Position numbers and translations under genes: made by a program | From: Paenibacillus mucilaginosus 3016 | Lineage (GTDB): Bacteria; Bacillota; Bacilli; Paenibacillales; NBRC-103111 | Length of the DNA: 64,000 bases | Assembly (NCBI RefSeq): GCF_000250655.1 | Contig: NC_016935.1 | Coordinates: 5,598,001-5,662,000, forward strand | Direction: 5' to 3' | The notes under the pieces: model-generated | What the model was told of the DNA's origin: nothing | The model's database searches: none | The model's input: only the letters and a program-made list of their open reading frames with translations | In this document: positions 51,086-60,533 of the stretch, one piece after another | Layout: every line of letters starts with the position of its first letter | Position numbering within the stretch: position 1 is the stretch's first letter

Positions 51086-51910
51086 TTAACCCCCGAGCCG
51101 GTTCACAATCTTCAGCACGGCGTCCCGGGTCAGCTTATTGCCGCCGCCCGCAATGAGCTTTACGGTCGCATGCGCCAGCGCCAGCGGAATCTTGCAGAAG
51201 CTGAGCGCCGGACCGTCCTTCAGGTCGGCGATATAGGCATCCGCCATCGACAGGTTGCGGCGCGTGTACTGAAGCATTTCGTTAAACTCCCACCCTTCCG
51301 GGAAAAAGTCCACGCCCCGCTCCAGATCCTCCCCACGGTTGCGGAGAATGTTCACCGCCTGCAGTCCGCGGCCGAAAGCAACCGCCTTGTCTCTGTCCGT
51401 CTTCGTTCCGTCGTACCAGTACCAGAGGTCCGAGAGCATCTCGCCCACCATGCCGGCTACGCTGTATGTATACCGGTCGAGGTCCGCTTCGGTACGGATG
51501 GTCCACTTGCGGTCAACCCACTCGGCCATCTGCTCGGACATCATCGCGATGTATTTGTACACGGTCGAGGCGATGGTCGACGGGCAGAGCTGCGCCCACT
51601 CATGCACCTGCATCGTGACGGCCGGCAGAATGCCTTGGTAAGGAGCCAGCAGCCGGGTCGTCGCTTCCTTCAGATCCGGGCCGCGGAAGGCTTCGCGCAT
51701 GCCGTACAGCAGCTCCGACTTGACCTTGGGATCGAGCTCTTCATGGTCTTCAATTTCGTCGATCGCCCGCATACAGAGGTAGGCCGAGGTGACGGCTTCC
51801 CGGAGCCCCTGTTCCAGACGGCTGATGGGAATATAAAAAGTTCTGCTCGTTTTTTGCAGCATGCTCATAGCATCATTCAGGACAACGTTAGTAATGGGTG
51901 TTCCCTCCAA
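51086..51910 (-). CDS. Squalene/phytoene synthase family protein
   Basis: 274 residues. First aspartate-rich motif AYLCMRAIDEIEDHEEL; the second is ILRNRGEDLERGVDFFPEGW, preceded by the Tyr-rich YTYSVAGMVGEMLSDLWYWY. These bind the diphosphates of two prenyl donors joined head to head. Product (squalene-, dehydrosqualene- or phytoene-like) is not decided by sequence; no desaturase or cyclase gene is adjacent. Start unclear: TTG 51910 has no ribosome site, ATT 51895 has GGAGGG 9 bp upstream, and ATG 51868 has none. Confidence 0.88.
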   Translation of the reverse strand: MEGTPITNVVLNDAMSMLQKTSRTFYIPISRLEQGLREAVTSAYLCMRAIDEIEDHEELDPKVKSELLYGMREAFRGPDLKEATTRLLAPYQGILPAVTMQVHEWAQLCPSTIASTVYKYIAMMSEQMAEWVDRKWTIRTEADLDRYTYSVAGMVGEMLSDLWYWYDGTKTDRDKAVAFGRGLQAVNILRNRGEDLERGVDFFPEGWEFNEMLQYTRRNLSMADAYIADLKDGPALSFCKIPLALAHATVKLIAGGGNKLTRDAVLKIVNRLGG

Positions 51911-52011
51911 AATGTAACTAGCTGAGATAGACTAGCCATAGCTTTTTTCTTATGATACCATACGCGGGCATCCCGATACCAAATATGAAAACATTTTCAC
52001 TTCCAAAAGGG

Positions 52012-53319
52012 CTACACGAGCTTCTCCAGCGCCCCAATCACGCTGCCGAGACGCTCCAGCAGGGAGCGGAGCTCGGGATAGGCTTCCGCCTCCCGCTTCC
52101 TCAATAGCTCGGCCGCCTTGGCCAGCATCGACTGCGCTTTCGGGTCGAGGTCCGGCTCATCGCCGTAGTATTCATGGCCGGCCAGCCCCGCCGCCGTGCT
52201 CTCCGCCGTCTCGGCGAGCTGTGCGATCGGGTGGCCCGGCGCGAGCAGCTCCCGCAGCGCCGCGGCTCCGGCCGGATCCCCGATGACCGGCGTGCCGTCC
52301 GCCAGCCGCTCCTCCTCCAGACTGCCGATGAGCTCCCGCAGCTCCGTGCAGTCGCCGGGCGTAAGCGGACTGGCGCCTCCCGAGTCATACGGATCCCCGC
52401 TGCCGTATCCTCCGCTCTCCCTGGGAATGCTGCGCTCCACCTTGTCATAGGCCTTCTGCAGGCGGCTCAAGGTTTCCTTGAACCGCAGCTGCTGCGCATC
52501 ACCGAGGACATCGCTGCGGCTGTAAAGCTGGAGCAGCCTGTAGGCCTCCGTCCGGCTTCCCGTGCTGACATTGAAGGTTGTCGTCACTTCCAGCAGCACG
52601 TCCGCCTTCATCGGCACCACGATCTTATTACCCTTCTGGATATCCTGTTTAATCTCTCCCGAGAGCTTCCCCGCATAAGAAATTCCGTCCTCGCTGTCGA
52701 GCTGGAAGGTCCCCCGCTTCATATTGACGGCCGCCAAGGTACCCTTGGCGGTGAAGGTCGACTTGCTCTCGTTGGTCATCTGCAGCAGCCGGTATGCCGA
52801 CTCCAGCACGCCGGGATGGAGAGCGGCCTCCAGCCCTCCGCCGCCCGGCGACGACCAGCGCAGCACGACGACAGCCTTCGTCCGCAGCAGAAGCTCCAAG
52901 AGCCGCTCGTAGGCGGCCGCGGCACGCGGGCTCAGGTGCTTCAGCCCGGCCTGCAGCCGCGCTTCGTCGGAGCTGTCGCGCATGAGCTCCGCCAGCGCCT
53001 GAAGGGCCCCTGTCGCCGGCGTCGCCCCGAACAGGTCCGCCTCGTGCCGCGATGCCAGCCGGAAGCCGTACGGCGCGGTATGGATGGCCGCCGCCTCCAG
53101 CGCATTATCGCCGCTGACTTCGCCGGGCACTTTCTTGTGGCTGGCCAGCCAGCGCGGATCCAGCGTCCAGACGGCGTGCTGGACCGCCGTGAGAATTTCG
53201 GCCAGCAGGGTCAGCTCCAGCCCCCGCGCGCCCGGCGCCGCGAAGCGGAGCTCGAATTGGTCGCGGCCGGAACGGGCGGCCTCCTCCCTGATCATTGCGG
53301 CAGGCTCCGGATGCATCAC
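52012..53319 (-). CDS. Hypothetical protein
   Basis: 435 residues, cytosolic by pattern. An N-terminal alpha/beta region (LELTLLAEILTAVQHAVWTL) precedes a middle beta module (KGTLAAVNMKRGTFQLDSED, YAGKLSGEIKQDIQKGNKIV, VLLEVTTTFNVSTGSRTEAY) and a helical tail rich in Leu/Glu/Ala. I do not recognise the family. GTG 53319 has GAGGTGA 9 bp upstream. Confidence 0.65.
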   Translation of the reverse strand: MMHPEPAAMIREEAARSGRDQFELRFAAPGARGLELTLLAEILTAVQHAVWTLDPRWLASHKKVPGEVSGDNALEAAAIHTAPYGFRLASRHEADLFGATPATGALQALAELMRDSSDEARLQAGLKHLSPRAAAAYERLLELLLRTKAVVVLRWSSPGGGGLEAALHPGVLESAYRLLQMTNESKSTFTAKGTLAAVNMKRGTFQLDSEDGISYAGKLSGEIKQDIQKGNKIVVPMKADVLLEVTTTFNVSTGSRTEAYRLLQLYSRSDVLGDAQQLRFKETLSRLQKAYDKVERSIPRESGGYGSGDPYDSGGASPLTPGDCTELRELIGSLEEERLADGTPVIGDPAGAAALRELLAPGHPIAQLAETAESTAAGLAGHEYYGDEPDLDPKAQSMLAKAAELLRKREAEAYPELRSLLERLGSVIGALEKLV

Positions 53320-53534
53320 GTGTCAGGTTCACCTCATCTTCTGCAGGATGGGACTTGCATTACTTTATTCCTCTAGTATATCGCCCTGCGGGCAAGAAGG
53401 AAATGTCCGCCTCCGCCCCCTCCGGCCCCTCCCGGCTTTTTACGGGAGAGTTTCGCATGGGTGCTTTTTAGTGTACAATGGGGGGACGGGATTCAACTTT
53501 TCGAAACCTACTACGATTCAGGAGATGCACACAC

Positions 53535-54008
53535 ATGGCTAATGAAGAAGTAATCCTTACCCGCGAGGGGTTTGCCAAACTGGAGCAGGAGCTCGAAGAG
53601 CTCAAGACCGTCAAGCGCAAGGAGCTTGCCACCCGTCTGAAGACAGCGATCAGCTACGGCGACCTCAAGGAGAACAGCGAATACCACTCCGCCAAGGACG
53701 ATCAGGCGTTCCTCGAGACCCGCATCCTCACCCTGGAGCAAATGCTGAAGAAAGCCCGGATCGCTGACAACATCGATACGTCGAAGGTCAACGTGGGTTC
53801 CGTCGTGGTGCTCTACGACGTTGAGTTCGCCGAGAAGATCGAGTACCGCATCGTCGGCCCTTCCGAAGCGGACGTGCTCGAGAACCGGATCTCTTATGAG
53901 AGCCCGCTCGGGATGTCGCTGATGAACAAGGCCGTCGGGGACAAAATCAGTGTCAATGCCCCTATGGGCGTGATTACGTACGAGCTGCTCGAGATCCGGG
54001 CGAACTAA
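53535..54008 (+). CDS. greA: Transcription elongation factor GreA
   Basis: 157 residues. N-terminal coiled coil with LTREGFAKLEQELEELKTVK, then the acidic tip GDLKENSEYHSAKDDQAFLE. The C-terminal FKBP-like domain has VGSVVVLYDVEFAEKIEYRI and SPLGMSLMNKAVGD. It frees backtracked RNA polymerase. ATG 53535 with AGGAG about 10 bp upstream. Confidence 0.95.
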   Translation: MANEEVILTREGFAKLEQELEELKTVKRKELATRLKTAISYGDLKENSEYHSAKDDQAFLETRILTLEQMLKKARIADNIDTSKVNVGSVVVLYDVEFAEKIEYRIVGPSEADVLENRISYESPLGMSLMNKAVGDKISVNAPMGVITYELLEIRAN

Positions 54009-54035
54009 GCGTAAGGGTTTACTATGTACTATGCT

Positions 54036-54086
54036 GCAACCCAAAAGAGACATGCTGCCATGAGGCGCATGTCTCTTTTGGGTTGC
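54036..54086. terminator. Bidirectional terminator between greA and the SDR gene
   Basis: 19-bp perfect arms beginning GCAACCCAAAAGAGACATG with a 13-nt loop; both ends carry A/T-rich stem parts (CTCTTTTGGG). Confidence 0.8.
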
Positions 54087-54094
54087 AAGCCAGA

Positions 54095-54877
54095 TTACAG
54101 CGCGCCGGCCTTCCCTCCGTCGATGTTCACGGAAGTCCCGGAGACATACGAAGCCGCATCGGATACAAGGAAAGTGATCACCTTCGCCGCTTCCTCCGTA
54201 TCTCCGATCCGTCCGAGCGGGACGCCATGCTTCGGATCACGGGCGTACTCCTCCCAGCTCTTCTCCGGAGCCGACGCCTGCCAGCCCTTCTCGATCTGGT
54301 CGCTGCGGATCAGACCGATGCAGACCGTGTTGACGCGGATGTTGTCCGGCCCCAGGTCCTTGCTCATCGCCTTCGTCAGCGCCATCCCGGCGGCCCGGCT
54401 CACGGTGGTCGGCAGGGACGATGCCAGCGGCGTTTTGGCCATGGAAGCCGTTACATTGACGATCGCCCCGCCCCCTGCCCTGCGCAGGTGCGCAATCGCA
54501 TGCTTCGAGATATGGATCGCCCCGAACAGCTTCAGATCGAGATCCTGCTGCCAGGCCGCGGCGTCCACCTGCTCGAACGGCTTCGCCGCGGACGTGCCCG
54601 CGTTGTTCACCACAATATCGAGACGGCCGAAGCGCTCCGCGGCCGCCTCGACGAACCGGCGGCAGTCCTCTTCCTTCGTCACATCGGCCGCCAGATAGAA
54701 CACCTCGGCCCCGGTCCGCTCGAGAATGCGGGCCGCCGCAGCCTTCAGCGCCTCCTCATTCCGTCCGCAGATCGCCACCTGTGCGCCTTCCTGCGTCAAC
54801 TGCACTGCCGTTTCGAAGCCGATGCCCTTGCTGCCGCCCGTAATCAAGGCCGCTTTTCCTCTCAAGCCCAATTCCAT
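54095..54877 (-). CDS. Short-chain dehydrogenase/reductase with an altered catalytic site
   Basis: 260 residues, classical SDR fold: cofactor loop ALITGGSKGIGFETA, NNAGT in IVVNNAGTSAAKPFEQ, and IRVNTVCIGLIRSD. At the usual YxxxK the sequence reads SLPTTVSRAAGMALTK, i.e. Thr and Arg replace Tyr and Lys. Other family parts are intact, including GTSVNIDGG at the end. So it binds NAD(P) but may lack ordinary reductase activity. GAGGGAG precedes the ATG. Confidence 0.85.
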   Translation of the reverse strand: MELGLRGKAALITGGSKGIGFETAVQLTQEGAQVAICGRNEEALKAAAARILERTGAEVFYLAADVTKEEDCRRFVEAAAERFGRLDIVVNNAGTSAAKPFEQVDAAAWQQDLDLKLFGAIHISKHAIAHLRRAGGGAIVNVTASMAKTPLASSLPTTVSRAAGMALTKAMSKDLGPDNIRVNTVCIGLIRSDQIEKGWQASAPEKSWEEYARDPKHGVPLGRIGDTEEAAKVITFLVSDAASYVSGTSVNIDGGKAGAL

Positions 54878-55107
54878 ACCGTCATCTCCCTCTCCGTCTC
54901 ATTGAATCGTTCCCCTGCCCCACGTGTCCCTGGGTGCTGAGCCCCGGATGAACCTTCCCGCGGAACATGCAGTTCCCCCGCGCAGTCCTTCAGGGGGGCC
55001 CGTATTCCACTCCGGTTCCATTTTCCTTATGTATTTCACCATAAATGACTTCGCGCCGGAAGTCCGATTTCCTTTTTTTCTCATGCCCGCTGCTCTCTTC
55101 CTCAACG

Positions 55108-55134
55108 AAAAAAAGCCCCGGGCATGCCGGAGCA
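55108..55134 (-). terminator. Probable terminator
   Basis: Minus-strand GCTCCGG-CATG-CCCGGGGC imperfect hairpin followed by seven T, 26 bp past the gene ending at 55160. Confidence 0.55.
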
Positions 55135-55159
55135 GTTGTCATTTATAACGCACAGCTGG

Positions 55160-55657
55160 TTAATGATAAGTCAATTCGAAGGAGGAGCCCAGCGGAATCA
55201 CCTCGTGCAGGTATTCCTGGAACAGTTCCTTCTCGATCGCGGTGATCCCGGGGTTCAGGTAGACGTCAAAATGGATCGTGCCGTGGATGGCGTCGTACCG
55301 GTTAAACGCAATCTGTCCGATGGGGAACAGCCGGTTGATCCGTGCGAGGAGCTCCGTCTGCTGGACGCTCCTGGACATGGCCGCCTCCACCACACTCTCG
55401 GGCAGCTCCGGCCGGACCGGGATGCCGTCCTCCTGCAGCTTGTCATAGGGCTTTACCTTATAGCTCACATAGGGCGACAGGTGACCGGCGGCCAGGCGCC
55501 GCAGCCGGAACGCGTCCTGGTCGCTCAGCTGCAGATTTTCGTTCCAGGCATAGATGACGGCCGTATGACCGCCGCCGGAGTGAATCCTGACATACTTCAG
55601 GTGCGGAGAATGCTTCTTGATGATGTGTTCCGAAAGCAAGCGGGTTCCCACAGCCAT
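55160..55657 (-). CDS. Hypothetical protein under a cre site
   Basis: 165 residues, no signal or membrane segment. It begins MAVGTRLLSEHIIKKHSPHL, has GGGHTAVIYAWNENLQLSDQ and ends EYLHEVIPLGSSFELTYH. I do not recognise the family. ATG 55657 has AAGGA 7 bp upstream. A perfect cre-type site at 55701-55714 suggests carbon catabolite control. Confidence 0.65.
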   Translation of the reverse strand: MAVGTRLLSEHIIKKHSPHLKYVRIHSGGGHTAVIYAWNENLQLSDQDAFRLRRLAAGHLSPYVSYKVKPYDKLQEDGIPVRPELPESVVEAAMSRSVQQTELLARINRLFPIGQIAFNRYDAIHGTIHFDVYLNPGITAIEKELFQEYLHEVIPLGSSFELTYH

Positions 55658-55700
55658 CACCTCATCCTTTGTTGTCGTGAACAGATCGGCCCTCTCCGGA

Positions 55701-55714
55701 TGTCAGCGCTTACA
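55701..55714 (-). promoter_or_regulatory. cre (CcpA) site
   Basis: Minus-strand TGTAAGCGCTGACA matches TGWAANCGNTNWCA at every position, 44 bp upstream of the 55657 start codon. Confidence 0.75.
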
Positions 55715-55863
55715 ATTTCTCGGTGCAGCGCAGCCGTTATGTCATACCGGCTACTCTTATCATATTCCGGCCGGCGGCGGTTTTGCAATCTTTTTTGAGC
55801 ACATTTTGCGGAAAATTGTGTCTTGTCGACTGCCGGCTTCCCATGACAGCCCTATTGCGGTCA

Positions 55864-55897
55864 CAAAAAGACTTGGCCCCTTCCCGGGGCCAAGTCT
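55864..55897 (-). terminator. Terminator of the deo operon
   Basis: Minus-strand AAGACTTGGCCCC / GGGGCCAAGTCTT with a 5-nt loop followed by five T; 23 bp past the pdp stop. Confidence 0.85.
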
Positions 55898-55919
55898 TCG
55901 GCGTTGTATACTGCTGCTG

Positions 55920-57221
55920 TTACTCCGTTACCGTGCCGTAGATCAGCACAGGCGCTTCCGCCTGGTCCGCGATCCGGATGTTCGCGTAGATCATGTCCAC
56001 GACTTCCTGGACGTTCTCGCGGTTCGCGTGGATCGTGACCAGCGATTCGCCGGCCTTGACGGCATCGCCGACCTTCTTGTTCAGCATCAGGCCGACCGCT
56101 AGGTCGATCTCGGATTCCTTGGTCGCCCGGCCGGCACCCAGGAGCATCGCCGCCGTGCCGATCTCGTCGGCCACGATCTCGGCCACGACACCGTCCGTCT
56201 TCGCCGGCACCTCGATCAGGAACGCCGCCTGCGGCAGCTTCTCCGGATGGTCGACGACCGACGGGTCGCCGCCCTGGTTCGCGATGAACTCGCGGAACTT
56301 CTCGAGGGCTTTGCCGTTGGCGATCACTTCCTTGAGCTTCTCCTCCGCTTCCTCCAGCGAGGCGGCTTTGCCCGCCAGGAAGACCATCTGCCGGCCCAGC
56401 GCGAAGCAAAGCTCCTCGAGATCCTTCGGCCCCTGGCCTTTCAGCGTATCGATCGCTTCCTTGACCTCGAGCGAGTTGCCGATCGCAAGACCCAGCGGCT
56501 GGCTCATGTCGGAGATAACCGCCATCGTCTTGCGGCCGACGTTGTTGCCGATGCGGACCATCGCCTGCGCGAGCTCCTTGGCGTCATCGACGCTCTTCAT
56601 GAAGGCGCCCGCGCCGGTCTTGACGTCGAGCACGATGGCGTCGGCCCCCGCCGCGATCTTCTTGCTCATGATGGAGCTTGCGATCAGCGGAATCGAATTG
56701 ACGGTAGCCGTCACATCCCGCAGGGCGTACAGCTTCTTGTCCGCCGGCGTCAGGTTGCCCGACTGGCCGATGACTGCGATTTTGTGCTCGTTGACAAGCT
56801 TCACGAACTCTTCCTTGGAGATCTCGACGTGGAAGCCGGAGATCGCCTCCAGCTTGTCGATCGTACCGCCTGTGTGTCCGAGGCCGCGGCCGGACATCTT
56901 CGCCACCGGGATGCCCAGCGCCGCCACCAGCGGAGCAAGCACGAGCGTCGTCGTATCGCCAACGCCGCCGGTGGAGTGCTTGTCGACCTTCACGCCTTCG
57001 ATCTCCGAGAGATCAATGGTCTCGCCGGAGTGAACCATCGCCATCGTCAGGTCCGCTCTCTCCCGGTCCGTCATATCACGGAAGAAGATTGCCATGGCCA
57101 GCGCACTGACCTGATAGTCCGGGATCTCGCCCTTCGTATAGCCCTCTATGATAAAACCGATCTCTTCGCTGCTCAGTTCTTTCCCATCCCGCTTCTTCTG
57201 AATCAGATCCACCATTCTCAT
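55920..57221 (-). CDS. pdp: Pyrimidine-nucleoside phosphorylase
   Basis: 433 residues. Family signature SGRGLGHTGGTIDKLEAISG near 110; phosphate-binding KHSTGGVGDTTTLVLAP near 81. It splits uridine, thymidine and deoxyuridine to base and (deoxy)ribose-1-phosphate. ATG 57221 has GAGGAG upstream. Last gene of deoC-cdd-nupC-deoB-deoD-pdp; the terminator follows directly. Confidence 0.96.
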   Translation of the reverse strand: MRMVDLIQKKRDGKELSSEEIGFIIEGYTKGEIPDYQVSALAMAIFFRDMTDRERADLTMAMVHSGETIDLSEIEGVKVDKHSTGGVGDTTTLVLAPLVAALGIPVAKMSGRGLGHTGGTIDKLEAISGFHVEISKEEFVKLVNEHKIAVIGQSGNLTPADKKLYALRDVTATVNSIPLIASSIMSKKIAAGADAIVLDVKTGAGAFMKSVDDAKELAQAMVRIGNNVGRKTMAVISDMSQPLGLAIGNSLEVKEAIDTLKGQGPKDLEELCFALGRQMVFLAGKAASLEEAEEKLKEVIANGKALEKFREFIANQGGDPSVVDHPEKLPQAAFLIEVPAKTDGVVAEIVADEIGTAAMLLGAGRATKESEIDLAVGLMLNKKVGDAVKAGESLVTIHANRENVQEVVDMIYANIRIADQAEAPVLIYGTVTE

Positions 57222-57254
57222 CGCCGTATCTCCTCGCTTCCGCTTCTCTATTCC

Positions 57255-57963
57255 CTACAGGGAAACCGCCGTATCGAGCGCCACAATCATCATATCGTTG
57301 AAGGTGGACTGGCGTTCCGCCGCCGTCGTCTCTTCGCCGGTGATCAGGTGGTCGCTGACCGTCAGGATCGTCAGGGCGTTCACCCCATGCTTCGCCGCCA
57401 GCGTATAGAGGGCGGTCGTCTCCATCTCTACACCCCAGCACGCCGTGGGCCATCAGCTTCTGCACGACCGACTTGTCGTCACGGTAGAAGGAGTCCGAGC
57501 TGAACACGTTGCCCACATGCAGCTTCATGCCCTTGGCCGTGCCGCGCTCGTAGGCGGCCAGCAGCAGCGGGAAGCTCGCCACCGGCGCGAAGTCGTAGCC
57601 GCCGAACACATGGCGGTTCATGCTCGAATCCGTGCACGCGGCCTGGGCCAGCACAACATCACGCACGCGCACATGCTCCTGCATGCCGCCGCAGGTGCCC
57701 ACGCGGATCAGGTTCTTCACGCCGTACTCCGTGATGAGCTCGTTGGCGTAGATGCTCATCGACGGCAGGCCCATTCCCGAGCCCTGTACGGACACGCGCT
57801 TGCCCTGGTAGGTTCCCGTAAAGCCCAGCATGCCGCGGACTTCGTTGTAGCAGACGATATTCTCGAGATACGTCTCCGCAATATATTTCGCACGGAGCGG
57901 GTCGCCCGGCATCAGGACCGTTTCGGCGATATCGCCCGGTTTGGCTCCAATATGTACGCTCAT
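57255..57963 (-). CDS. deoD: Purine-nucleoside phosphorylase DeoD (one frameshift)
   Basis: MSVHIGAKPGDIAETVLMPG start and the phosphate/ribose motifs VLMPGDPLRAKYIAE, GMGLPSMSIYANELI and RVGTCGG are intact. After VQKLMAHGVLG the frame is lost; dropping one base at 57432 gives VEMETTALYTLAA and then TILTVSDHLITGEETTAA to the stop at 57255, 235 residues in all. It phosphorolyses purine (deoxy)nucleosides. Upstream and downstream genes are intact, which argues for a sequencing error. Confidence 0.92.
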
Positions 57964-58059
57964 AGTCTGTATCCTCCTGTAGACCGAAGGGCGAAGGGGC
58001 TTCTCCCCCGCCCGGTAATGGTATGGTATGTTGATTCGTTTCCCTGCTGCAGCAGCCGA

Positions 58060-59247
58060 TCAGCCCTTGAGCTCGCCCAGGAAGCTGACACCGTGATCCG
58101 GCAGCTTCACGCCGAAGTTGTCGGCCACCGTGGCGCCCACATCCGCGAACGTGCTTCGCAGCGGAAGCTCGCGGCCGCCATCCTTGAAGCGCGGCGAGTA
58201 GACGAGCAGCGGCACGTATTCCCGGGTATGGTCCGTTCCCTTGAACGTCGGGTCGTTGCCATGGTCCGCCGTGATGATGAGCAGGTCCTCGTCCGTCAGC
58301 TTGGCATACACCTCCGGCAGGCGGGCGTCGAATTCCTCGAGCGCCTGGCCGTAGCCCTGCGGGTCGCGGCGGTGGCCGAACAGCGCGTCGAAGTCGACGA
58401 GGTTCAGGAAGCTGAGCCCCTTGAACGGTTCACCGAGCACCTGCACGAGCTTGTCCATCCCGTCCATGTTGGACACGGTACGCACCGCCTTCGTAACCCC
58501 TTCCCCGTCGAAAATATCGGAGATCTTGCCGATGGCGATCACGTCGAATCCGCTGTCCTGCAGCTCGTTCATCGTCGTGCGTCCGAACGGCTTCAGCGCG
58601 TAATCGTGGCGGTTCGCCGTACGGGAGAACTTGCCCGGCTGTCCGATGAACGGCCGGGCGATAATGCGGCCGAGCATGTACGGATCGTCGAGCGTGATCT
58701 CGCGGCAGAACTTGCAGATCGCGTACAGCTCGTCGAGCGGCACGATCTCCTCGTGCGCTGCGATCTGCAGCACGGAGTCCGCCGAGGTGTAGACAATCAG
58801 CGCCCCGGTCTCCATGTGCTCCGCACCCAGCTCGTCGATGATCTCGGTGCCGCTGGCCGGCTTGTTGCCGATCACCTTGCGCCCGGTGTGTTCCTCAATG
58901 CGCGAGATGAGCTCGTCCGGGAATCCGTGCTCGAACACGCGGAACGGCGTGGCGATGTGCAGGCCCATCATCTCCCAGTGGCCGGTCATCGTATCCTTGC
59001 CGCTCGACGCTTCCTGCATCAGACCGTAGAACGCCTTCGGCCGGGAAGCGGCCGGCACGCCCTCGATGGTCCGGATGTTCGAGAGGCCGAGAGCGGCCAT
59101 GTTCGGCATGTTCAATCCGCCGCGGGTACGGGCGATGGCGCCCAGCGTATCGGCTCCCACGTCATCGAATGCCGCCGCATCCGGCGCCTCACCGATGCCC
59201 ACGGAGTCCAGAACCACCACGTGAATTCTTTGGAAAGTTGAGCTCAT
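58060..59247 (-). CDS. deoB: Phosphopentomutase
   Basis: 395 residues, alkaline-phosphatase fold. The metal site starts VVLDSVGIGEAPDAAAFDDV; DTMTGHWEMMG carries the phospho-acceptor Thr, and ITADHGNDPTFKGTDHTREY completes the Mn site. It interconverts (deoxy)ribose-1- and 5-phosphate, linking the phosphorylases to DeoC. AAAGGGG lies 10-16 bp upstream of the ATG. Confidence 0.97.
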   Translation of the reverse strand: MSSTFQRIHVVVLDSVGIGEAPDAAAFDDVGADTLGAIARTRGGLNMPNMAALGLSNIRTIEGVPAASRPKAFYGLMQEASSGKDTMTGHWEMMGLHIATPFRVFEHGFPDELISRIEEHTGRKVIGNKPASGTEIIDELGAEHMETGALIVYTSADSVLQIAAHEEIVPLDELYAICKFCREITLDDPYMLGRIIARPFIGQPGKFSRTANRHDYALKPFGRTTMNELQDSGFDVIAIGKISDIFDGEGVTKAVRTVSNMDGMDKLVQVLGEPFKGLSFLNLVDFDALFGHRRDPQGYGQALEEFDARLPEVYAKLTDEDLLIITADHGNDPTFKGTDHTREYVPLLVYSPRFKDGGRELPLRSTFADVGATVADNFGVKLPDHGVSFLGELKG

Positions 59248-59288
59248 TAGCCTCTACCCCTTTCGTACTTCCAAGATATGTGTCTGCT

Positions 59289-60467
59289 TTAAAGATACAA
59301 CCCCGCGATGACCGCTGACAATACGCTGACCATCGTTGCTCCGTAGAGCAGTCTCAGGCCGAAGCGGGCAACCACGTTCCCCTGCTTCTCATGCAGCCCT
59401 TTGACCGCGCCTGCGATAATCCCGATGGATGAGAAGTTCGCGAAGGAAACGAGGAAGACGGACACGATGCCGGTGGTGCGTGCGGACAGCCCTTCTGTCT
59501 TGCCGAGATCGAGCATGGCCACGAACTCGTTGGACACCATCTTGGTGGCCATGATGCTGCCCGCTGCGACGGCTTCCGCCCACGGGACGCCCATCACGAA
59601 GGCGAACGGAGCGAAGAGATACCCGAGCATATGCTGGAACGTGATCCCGAAGATGCCCTGGAAAATGCCGTTGACGAGCGCAATCAGCGCCACGAATCCG
59701 ATCAGCATCGCACCGACCACGATCGCGACCTTGAAGCCGTCGAGGATGTATTCACCCAGCATTTCGAAGAACGACTGCTTCTCTTCCTCCTGCACCTCGA
59801 GCAGATCTTCCGCTGCCGTAACGGTGTACGGGTTGAGGATCGAAGCGATGATGAAGCCCCCGAACAGGTTGAGCACCAAGGCCGTGACGACGTACTTCGG
59901 CTCGATCATCTGCATGTAGGCGCCGACGATCGACATCGAGACGGTAGACATCGCGGAAGCGCAGAGGGTGTACAGCCGATGCTTCGGCAGAAGGCCCATC
60001 TGCTTTTTGACGGAGATGAACACTTCGGATTGCCCGAGAATCGCGGAAGCCACGGCATTGTACGATTCCAGCTGGCCCATCCCGTTGATCTTGCTCAGCG
60101 CGAGGCCGATGTACTTGATGATGAACGGCAGCACCTTGACGTACTGCAGAATCCCGATGAGGGCGGAGATGAACACGATCGGCAGCAGCACGTTCAGGAA
60201 GAACGGTCCCTGACCTTCATTGGCTATGCCGCCGAAGACAAAGTTGATCCCCTCCGCCGCGTAGGACAGCAGATGCTCGAAGACCCCGGCGAAGCCGCCG
60301 ACCAGGAATTCACCCGCCCCCGTGTTGAGCAGGACAAAAGCCAGCACCGCCTGCAGCACCACCATGACGATCAGCGGACGGTAGCGGATGCCGCTGCGGT
60401 TGTTGGAGGCTGCATAGGTCATGGCGAAGACGACGAGAAGGCCCAAAAGGGCGATAAGATATTTCAT
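59289..60467 (-). CDS. nupC: Concentrative nucleoside transporter (NupC/CNT family)
   Basis: 392 residues with about ten hydrophobic segments. Family motifs: VLPIVFISALIGILQYVKVL, SYNAVASAILGQSEVFISVK (nucleoside and cation site), and EFVAMLDLGKT with SFANFSSIGIIAGAVKGL. Na+ or H+ coupled nucleoside import. Start ATG 60467 (MKYLIALLG) with GGGAGA upstream; a GTG 15 bp earlier covers the ribosome site. A cre-like site lies in the 159-bp gap from cdd. Confidence 0.94.
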   Translation of the reverse strand: MKYLIALLGLLVVFAMTYAASNNRSGIRYRPLIVMVVLQAVLAFVLLNTGAGEFLVGGFAGVFEHLLSYAAEGINFVFGGIANEGQGPFFLNVLLPIVFISALIGILQYVKVLPFIIKYIGLALSKINGMGQLESYNAVASAILGQSEVFISVKKQMGLLPKHRLYTLCASAMSTVSMSIVGAYMQMIEPKYVVTALVLNLFGGFIIASILNPYTVTAAEDLLEVQEEEKQSFFEMLGEYILDGFKVAIVVGAMLIGFVALIALVNGIFQGIFGITFQHMLGYLFAPFAFVMGVPWAEAVAAGSIMATKMVSNEFVAMLDLGKTEGLSARTTGIVSVFLVSFANFSSIGIIAGAVKGLHEKQGNVVARFGLRLLYGATMVSVLSAVIAGLYL

Positions 60468-60533
60468 GTTATTTTCTCCCACTGATGTAATAATTCATCC
60501 CTGGATGTCCTCCCGCACGGGCACGCCCTTTTC

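Noticed and set aside
57445..59241. 598-codon plus-strand frame opposite deoB and deoD
   Set aside because: Spans two convincing genes on the other strand and has no ribosome site or recognisable domain.
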